Assembly (NCBI GenBank): GCA_025360355.1
Contig: JANYCL010000392.1
Coordinates: forward strand, 1 to 11,098
Source of the DNA: Sphingobacteriaceae bacterium
GTDB taxonomy: Bacteria > Bacteroidota > Bacteroidia > B-17B0 > Aurantibacillaceae
DNA: 11,098 nucleotides
Reading direction: 5' to 3'
This document shows positions 5,854 to 11,098 of the stretch, one piece after another (within the stretch, counting starts at the first letter, position 1; the number at the start of each line of letters is the position of its first letter). The notes beneath the pieces are model-generated. The model was not told where the DNA came from. It made no database searches and saw nothing but the letters and a program-made list of their open reading frames with translations. Position numbers and translations under genes: made by a program.

Positions 5854-5875
5854 TGCTACGATTTGTAGCATTTTT
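5854..5875. promoter_or_regulatory. Hairpin in the ruvB leader
   Basis: TGCTAC (5854-5859) and GTAGCA (5865-5870) form a perfect 6-bp stem around a 5-base loop. Read on the plus strand it is followed by TTTTT (5871-5875), a terminator-like form, but no plus-strand gene ends here. Read on the minus strand it lies 34-50 bases before the ruvB start, so it could be a leader structure. Confidence 0.35.
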
Positions 5876-5980
5876 AAAAATCTATGCACTTCCCAACTAT
5901 TTTGTTGATATCCTTATGGAATTTTAAAAAACTACCATCTCTAATTAAAAATTCAACAATGTATAAGCAAACGAAAAACC

Positions 5981-6104
5981 CGCGTGAGGGATGGAGCCAT
6001 TGTTTGAGCTCTTTTAATTTTTGTTTTTCACACAAATTAAAAAGCGAGTGGCGAGAGCCCGACCCTTCCGCTTCTACAAATAACCGCGGCGGAAGGGGGC
6101 ACGC
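5981..6104 (+). ncRNA. Candidate structured RNA or dispersed structured element
   Basis: Several nested stems occur in about 124 bases. GCGTG (5982-5986) pairs with CACGC (6100-6104) and closes the whole element. GCCAT (5996-6000) pairs with GTGGC (6048-6052). TTTTAATTT (6012-6020) pairs perfectly with AAATTAAAA (6034-6042). CCCTTCCGC (6063-6071) pairs perfectly with GCGGAAGGG (6089-6097). The fixed-looking segments GCGTGAGGGATGGAGCC and AGCCCGACCC resemble a pattern I recall from intergenic regions of many Bacteroidota, possibly a known conserved RNA such as Flavo-1, but I cannot confirm the name from sequence alone. Strand is chosen by that resemblance. It is not near enough to either start codon to be clearly a riboswitch: its end is about 137 bases before the macroglobulin gene. 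Confidence 0.45.
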
Positions 6105-6110
6105 CCAAAC

Positions 6111-6141
6111 AACCTTTCACTTTTAACCTTTAACCTTTCAC
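6111..6141. repeat. Short AACCTTT tandem-like repeat
   Basis: The 7-mer AACCTTT occurs at 6111-6117, 6125-6131 and 6132-6138, and the longer AACCTTTCAC at 6111-6120 and 6132-6141. It lies directly after the multi-stem element and about 100 bases before the macroglobulin start. It may be slippage-derived; no function is visible. Confidence 0.4.
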
Positions 6142-6241
6142 CGAAACAACGTTAACAATTTCTAACAACTCCCAATGAAACTAAAAACCTGCGCACTAGT
6201 AAAAGAAGTAATTTTAATCCAATTAAATCCCTAATAACTTT

Positions 6242-9200
6242 ATGTTAGTAAACAAAATCAAATGGATGGTGATAGGAATGGCTATCACTGCCGGAGGCGT
6301 GTTATTATATAATAACCGCGACATTTTCTCATCTCTTACCGGAAGTAATTCTAATTCTAGTGTCGGGAATAAAATAAATCCTGAGTTCGCGAGTTACATC
6401 TCTGCGTTTACTACGGGATACGTCTCGACAGGTTCTACCATTAAAATAAAATTTGCGACTGAGTTTGCGAATACAACCCAATTGAATACGCCTTTAAAGG
6501 AAGAATATTTTTCTTTTGATCCGAGTATTGAAGGTGAAGCGGTTTGGAAAGACGCGCAAACATTGGAATTTAAACCAAAGAACCGTTTGGATGCGGGGAA
6601 ATTATACAAAGCAACTTTCCATTTAAATAAATTAATGGAAGTGAAGGATGAATTAAAAGAATTTGAATTCGTTTTTCAATCCATTAAACAATCTTTACAA
6701 TTACAAGTAAACGAATTAAAAAGTTATCATACTACCGATTATAATTATTATTCCTTAGCGGGAACAGTTTCAACAGCTGATTTTGCGGATGAAGCTTCAT
6801 TGGAGAAAACACTTTCTGCAAAATTGAATTCTTCTAGTCTGAAAGTAAAATGGATCCACAACGAAAAAGAAACTCTTCACAAATTTTTAATAGATAGTAT
6901 TGAACGTCCGGATTCAGGAAGCGATAAAGTAAATATTACCTGCAACGGACAATCTCTAAACCTAACTTACAACCAAACTAAAACGTTTGATGTTCCTGCT
7001 AAAGGTAAATTACAATTGTTAGGCACAAGAGTTGAAAGCGATAACGAGCAATTTGTGTTATTGAATTTCTCAAACCCAATTGATCAGAACCAAACTCTTG
7101 AAGGTATCATCGATATCAGCGGACTAAAAGATCTTAAATATATCATCAACAACAATCAGGTTCTTGTTTATCCAAATAAAGTTCAATCTGAAACTTATAC
7201 GTTGACCATTGGAGAAAATGTAAAAGATACCAAAGGACAAATTTTAGGAAAGAGCGCGGAAATTAGTGTTGTCTTCAATGAATTTAAACCGGAAGTGAAA
7301 TTCTCGGGCACAGGAAATATTTTACCATCTACAAATGGTTTATCAATGCCATTTGAAACTGTGAATTTAATGGCAGTTGATGTGAAAATTGTGAAGATCT
7401 ACGAAAATAACATTCTCCAATTCTTACAAACCAACGCAATGGATGGCGGTAATGGTTTGTCGCAGGTCGGAAAAAAAATTGTGGAGAAAAGAATTAATTT
7501 GGGAATTACAAACCCAGCAGACTTCGGCGTATGGAAAAAATTCTCGCTTGATCTTTCTTCTTTAATAAAAGCAGAACCCGGAGCAATTTACCGTGTGTTC
7601 TTAAGTTTCAAAAAATCGTATTCAACTTATCCTTGTCTTGGTAATAGCGTGGATGATAAATTTGAAATGGAAGATATTAAAGAGCCTGAAGATGATGATG
7701 AGGTTTCTTATTTTGGTTATTATTATGAAGATTACAACAGCTATAATTATTATGAAGAAGGTGAAGACGGAGATTCATACGATTGGGAAAACCGCGATAA
7801 TCCATGCAAATCTTCTTACTATCACCAATACGAAAGGACAGTTTCAAGAAATATTTTGTCATCTGATCTTGGTTTAACGCTTAAAAAAGGTAACGACGGA
7901 AGTTTATTTGTTTGCGCAAATGATCTCATCACTACAAATCCGTTAAGTGATGTGACTTTAGAATTATACGATTACCAACGACAATTAATCTTTACAGGAA
8001 AAACAAACGGCGACGGACAAGCTTTCATTAACGCAAAACAAAAAGCAAGTTTCTTAGTTGCGAAAAAAGATAAACAACGCGCTTATTTACGTTTGGAAGA
8101 TGGAACTTCATTGTCGTTGAGTATGTATGATGTTTCGGGAGAATACATTAAAAAAGGTGTGAAAGGATTTATTTATGGCGAGCGTGGTGTTTGGCGTCCT
8201 GGTGATACTTTATTTCTGAATTTTATTTTAGAAGATAAATTAGCTTCCATTCCTGCAAATCATCCTGTGGTTTTTGAATTAACCAATCCGCAAGGACAAA
8301 CTTATAAACGTATTATCAATAGCAAGAGTGTTGATGGATTCTACAACTTCACAACACTCACTGATAAAAACGCGCCTACAGGTTTGTGGAATGCTGAGGT
8401 TAAAATTGGTTCCATTAAATTTTACAAGAGCATCCGCATCGAAACGATCATGCCGAACCGTTTGAAAATTCAAGTGGATGTTGCGGATAATAAATTAATA
8501 AACGGAAGTGTACCGAATGATATTAAACTCCACGCAAATTGGTTAACAGGTGCAGTGGTTCATAATTTGCCTGCGACAATTGATGTCGCTTTAACTTCGG
8601 GCAATACTTCATTCGAGAAATTCAAAGATTATAATTTTGATGATCAGACTTTACGTTTTGAAGCGCAGAATGTAAGTGTGTTCAACGAAAAACTAGATGA
8701 TGTTGGTAATGCAACCATTCCGTTGAATTTAAGTTTAGAAAAAAGTGCTCCGGGATTTTTAAGAGCGGCTTTCAATACAAAAGTTTACGAAGAAGGCGGC
8801 GCGTTTAGTGTTGATCGTTTCTCAATTGATTATTCTCCTTACCAAAATTATGTTGGTGTAAAATTACCCGAAGGTGAAAAAAATTCAGGAATACTTTACA
8901 CAGGAAAAGATCACATGATAGATATTGCAACTTGTGATTATAAAGGCAATGCTGTTTCTCGTGGTAATTTAAAATTCGAATTGTATAAAATGGAATGGAG
9001 ATGGTGGTGGGATCAGTACAACGATGAATTAGCAAATTACGCATCGGATGAATATCACAAACCGATCATGACGCAAAACATTTCTTCTAAGAATGGAAAA
9101 GCGCAAGTAAAAGTAAATATTAAAGAAAACGAGTGGGGACGTTATTTAATTAAAGTAACAGACTTAGATGGCGGACATTCTTCAACAGCCATAACTTATT

Positions 9201-11098
9201 TTGATTGGTCGAACTGGATGGAAAGAGGCGGAGACGGGGATAATAAAATTATTTCCAATATGCTTCAATTCACAACCGATAAAAATGCTTACAAAACTGG
9301 AGATGAAGTTGTTGTTACAATTCCTTCTCCCGATAATGGAAGAGCATTAGTTACAATTGAAAATGGCAGTCGTGTTTTAGAAGGTCATTGGTTAGAAACA
9401 ATGAAAGGAACAACATTATTCAGATTTAAAGTAAAACCTGAATTTGCGCCGAATGTTTATGTACACGTTTCGTTAATGCAGCCGCACACGCGCAAAAATG
9501 ATCTGCCAATTCGTTTGTATGGAGTTGTACCAATTAATATTGATGATCCTGAAACACATTTGAAACCAACAATTGCAATGCCGAGTGTTTTAGTTCCTGA
9601 ACAAAATGTAACTATTACTGTCGGAGAAGAAAATTCTAAAGAGATGGCTTTCACGCTTGCCGTTGTCGATGAAGGATTATTAGATATCACGCGTTTCAAA
9701 ACTCCAAATCCTTGGAATGCATTTTACAGTAAAGAAGCGCTCGGTGTAAAAACCTGGGATGTGTACGATAATGTTATCGGTGCATTTGGTGCAGACTTAG
9801 AACGCATCTTAAGTATTGGTGGTGACGGCAGCGAAGCAGGAGATGATGGCGCAAAAGCAAATCGCTTTAAACCAATGGTGAGATTTTTCGGACCGTTCCA
9901 TTTAAATAAAGGCGAGAAAAAAGATGTGAACTTTAAATTACCAATGTATGTTGGTTCTGTCCGCACAATGTTGATCGCGGGATACAAAGGAGCTTACGGT
10001 CATGCGGAAAAAACTACGCCTGTAAAAGCACCATTAATGGTATTGGGAACTTTACCGCGCGTGTTAAGTGTGACGGAAGAAGTGAAATTACCTGTTTCTA
10101 TTTTTGGCGGCGATAAAAATATTGGTTCAACAACTGTGAAAGTTGAAGTGAATGGTTTATTGCAAACTGCCGGAGGAAATTCAAAAACCGTTAATGTTGG
10201 AAAAGATGATGAGAAAATGGTTGTCTTTGATCTGAAAGTAAAAAATCAAACAGGAATTGCTACTGTGAAAATCACTGCAAATGGCGGCGGACATACTTCT
10301 GTTTATGAAATAGAATTAGATGTGCGCAATCCGAATCCATACCAAAGCACAAGTAAAGATTTTTGGATCGATGCAGGAAAAACGGAAGCAGGAAATGTAA
10401 ATCCATTGGGCTTAGCAGGAACAAATACAGGTGTGTTGGAATTATCTACAATTCCTCCAATTAATTTGGATGACCGTTTACATTATTTAATTTCTTATCC
10501 GCATGGATGCATTGAGCAAACTACATCACAGGTTTTTGCACAATTGTATTTAACGGATATCATGGATCTTTCTCCTGAGCGTAAAGCAGAAATTGAAAAA
10601 AATATCAAAGGCGGAATAAATGAGATCCGTAAATTCCAAATTGGAAGTGGGGCAATGGCTTATTGGCAAGGCATGAACGAAGCGAACGATTGGGGTTCTT
10701 CTTACGCAGCGCAGTTTTTAATTTTAGCTGAGAAAAAGGGATATACAATTCCCGGCAGTGTGAAGAAAAATTTATTGAACTACGAAAAAACAGCAGCGAT
10801 GAGTTACGAGTTCGCGAAAAATAAATATTTCAATAATGATGTGATGCAAGCTTACCGTTTATATGTTCTCGCTTTAGCAAATCAACCTGCAATGAGCGCG
10901 ATGAACCGTTTGCGTGAATTTTATACTTTATCTGATCAGGCGCGTTGGTTATTGGCCGCTTCGTATGCGCAAATTGGTCAGACTGATGAAGCGGAGAAAT
11001 TAATTAGTAAAGCTTCACTGACCATTCCGTATTATTCGGTGAATTATTATACTTATGGTTCATCAGATCGCGACATGGCAATTATTTTACAAACATTA
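6242..11098 (+). CDS. Bacterial alpha-2-macroglobulin family protein (3' end outside the window)
   Basis: A giant envelope protein, 1,619 codons open to the last base. Bacterial macroglobulins are thought to trap foreign proteases in the periplasm through a bait region and a reactive thioester. Visible parts: an N-terminal hydrophobic anchor (about 8-23) with no lipobox Cys, unlike the lipidated E. coli YfhM; repeated beta-sandwich (MG) domains; the conserved start of one, GERGVWRPGD (about 647-656); a Trp-rich MEWRWWWDQYN (917-927); AVVDEGLLD (1140-1148); a flexible Gly/Asp-rich stretch GGDGSEAGDDG (1193-1203) before RFKPMVRFFGPF that may be the bait region; and the thioester motif CIEQ (C1423, Q1426) in PHGCIEQTTSQ, followed by the helical thioester domain. 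An insertion at about 471-521 is rich in Asp, Glu and Tyr and flanked by C465 and C522. The missing end should hold the last domains; the partner gene often found nearby, pbpC, is not visible. Confidence 0.93.
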   Translation, partial: MLVNKIKWMVIGMAITAGGVLLYNNRDIFSSLTGSNSNSSVGNKINPEFASYISAFTTGYVSTGSTIKIKFATEFANTTQLNTPLKEEYFSFDPSIEGEAVWKDAQTLEFKPKNRLDAGKLYKATFHLNKLMEVKDELKEFEFVFQSIKQSLQLQVNELKSYHTTDYNYYSLAGTVSTADFADEASLEKTLSAKLNSSSLKVKWIHNEKETLHKFLIDSIERPDSGSDKVNITCNGQSLNLTYNQTKTFDVPAKGKLQLLGTRVESDNEQFVLLNFSNPIDQNQTLEGIIDISGLKDLKYIINNNQVLVYPNKVQSETYTLTIGENVKDTKGQILGKSAEISVVFNEFKPEVKFSGTGNILPSTNGLSMPFETVNLMAVDVKIVKIYENNILQFLQTNAMDGGNGLSQVGKKIVEKRINLGITNPADFGVWKKFSLDLSSLIKAEPGAIYRVFLSFKKSYSTYPCLGNSVDDKFEMEDIKEPEDDDEVSYFGYYYEDYNSYNYYEEGEDGDSYDWENRDNPCKSSYYHQYERTVSRNILSSDLGLTLKKGNDGSLFVCANDLITTNPLSDVTLELYDYQRQLIFTGKTNGDGQAFINAKQKASFLVAKKDKQRAYLRLEDGTSLSLSMYDVSGEYIKKGVKGFIYGERGVWRPGDTLFLNFILEDKLASIPANHPVVFELTNPQGQTYKRIINSKSVDGFYNFTTLTDKNAPTGLWNAEVKIGSIKFYKSIRIETIMPNRLKIQVDVADNKLINGSVPNDIKLHANWLTGAVVHNLPATIDVALTSGNTSFEKFKDYNFDDQTLRFEAQNVSVFNEKLDDVGNATIPLNLSLEKSAPGFLRAAFNTKVYEEGGAFSVDRFSIDYSPYQNYVGVKLPEGEKNSGILYTGKDHMIDIATCDYKGNAVSRGNLKFELYKMEWRWWWDQYNDELANYASDEYHKPIMTQNISSKNGKAQVKVNIKENEWGRYLIKVTDLDGGHSSTAITYFDWSNWMERGGDGDNKIISNMLQFTTDKNAYKTGDEVVVTIPSPDNGRALVTIENGSRVLEGHWLETMKGTTLFRFKVKPEFAPNVYVHVSLMQPHTRKNDLPIRLYGVVPINIDDPETHLKPTIAMPSVLVPEQNVTITVGEENSKEMAFTLAVVDEGLLDITRFKTPNPWNAFYSKEALGVKTWDVYDNVIGAFGADLERILSIGGDGSEAGDDGAKANRFKPMVRFFGPFHLNKGEKKDVNFKLPMYVGSVRTMLIAGYKGAYGHAEKTTPVKAPLMVLGTLPRVLSVTEEVKLPVSIFGGDKNIGSTTVKVEVNGLLQTAGGNSKTVNVGKDDEKMVVFDLKVKNQTGIATVKITANGGGHTSVYEIELDVRNPNPYQSTSKDFWIDAGKTEAGNVNPLGLAGTNTGVLELSTIPPINLDDRLHYLISYPHGCIEQTTSQVFAQLYLTDIMDLSPERKAEIEKNIKGGINEIRKFQIGSGAMAYWQGMNEANDWGSSYAAQFLILAEKKGYTIPGSVKKNLLNYEKTAAMSYEFAKNKYFNNDVMQAYRLYVLALANQPAMSAMNRLREFYTLSDQARWLLAASYAQIGQTDEAEKLISKASLTIPYYSVNYYTYGSSDRDMAIILQTL

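Larger units (their letters stand above)
5821..6241. other. 421-base non-coding region between divergent ruvB and macroglobulin genes
   Basis: This stretch holds the leader regions of two divergently transcribed genes. From left to right it contains a hairpin in the ruvB leader (5854-5870), an AT-rich stretch with no gene (5876-5975), a multi-stem element (5981-6104), a short run of AACCTTT repeats (6111-6141) and an AT-rich macroglobulin leader (6142-6241). An open frame at 5884-6126 crosses the multi-stem element and has no protein-like character. No convincing -33/-7 promoter pair was found; TAATTTTA near 6211 is one base off the -7 box but lacks a partner. Confidence 0.6.

Noticed and set aside
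5821..5889. 23-residue N-terminal extension of RuvB from the ATG at 5889
   Set aside because: RuvB proteins normally begin close to the MNENLDANEENL segment, and the extension overlaps a hairpin with a terminator-like form.
5884..6126. Open frame of 80 codons on the plus strand in the ruvB-macroglobulin gap
   Set aside because: It crosses the multi-stem element, has no recognisable domain, and its composition follows the structured DNA.

Overview
The window reads as chromosomal DNA of a member of the Bacteroidota. It is AT-rich. Start codons lack clear Shine-Dalgarno sequences: ruvB is preceded by 'ctttacccc' and the macroglobulin gene by 'aataacttt'. The protein set fits the phylum: a ClpB disaggregase, small exported proteins and lipoproteins, an outer-membrane LpxR/DUF2219-type protein, and a very large bacterial alpha-2-macroglobulin with a thioester motif. 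I cannot name the genus.

Layout. The 3' part of clpB (1-1431, +) ends at a short palindromic repeat and a hairpin terminator. A block of six minus-strand genes follows. In genome order these are a small lipoprotein and a membrane-anchored small protein (stop and start codons abut), an LpxR-like outer-membrane protein, a DUF559 (Vsr-like, PD-(D/E)XK fold) putative endonuclease, an SRPBCC/AHSA1 protein and ruvB. A 421-base non-coding stretch (5821-6241) contains a ruvB leader hairpin and a multi-stem element that looks like a structured RNA or dispersed repeat. From 6242 to the window end runs an uninterrupted plus-strand alpha-2-macroglobulin gene of 1,619 visible codons that is cut by the window edge.

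The most interesting feature is a family of five intergenic palindromic repeats (R1-R5, at 1432, 2354, 3507, 4113 and 4691). Full copies are about 100 bp and share a fixed frame: outer AACCTCATCC / GGGTGAGGTT ends, inner CCTTCTCC / GGAGAAGG and CCCTCTCC / GGAGAGGG hairpins, and two tip hairpins. The tip stems differ from copy to copy yet remain almost fully self-complementary. Two closely matching copies, R3 and R4, share 46 identical bases and flank the DUF559 gene in direct orientation. This suggests a cassette in which a small nuclease is linked to a REP-like repeat family. The ends of R5 and of an isolated R4-like end overlap the stop codons of ruvB and the SRPBCC gene.

How the genes work together: ClpB (protein disaggregation) and RuvB (Holliday-junction branch migration) are housekeeping. 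The LpxR-like protein and the macroglobulin act at the cell envelope. The SRPBCC gene has only 22 bases between its start and R5, so it is probably cotranscribed with ruvB through the repeat. No CRISPR array, tRNA, rRNA or transposase gene is visible.
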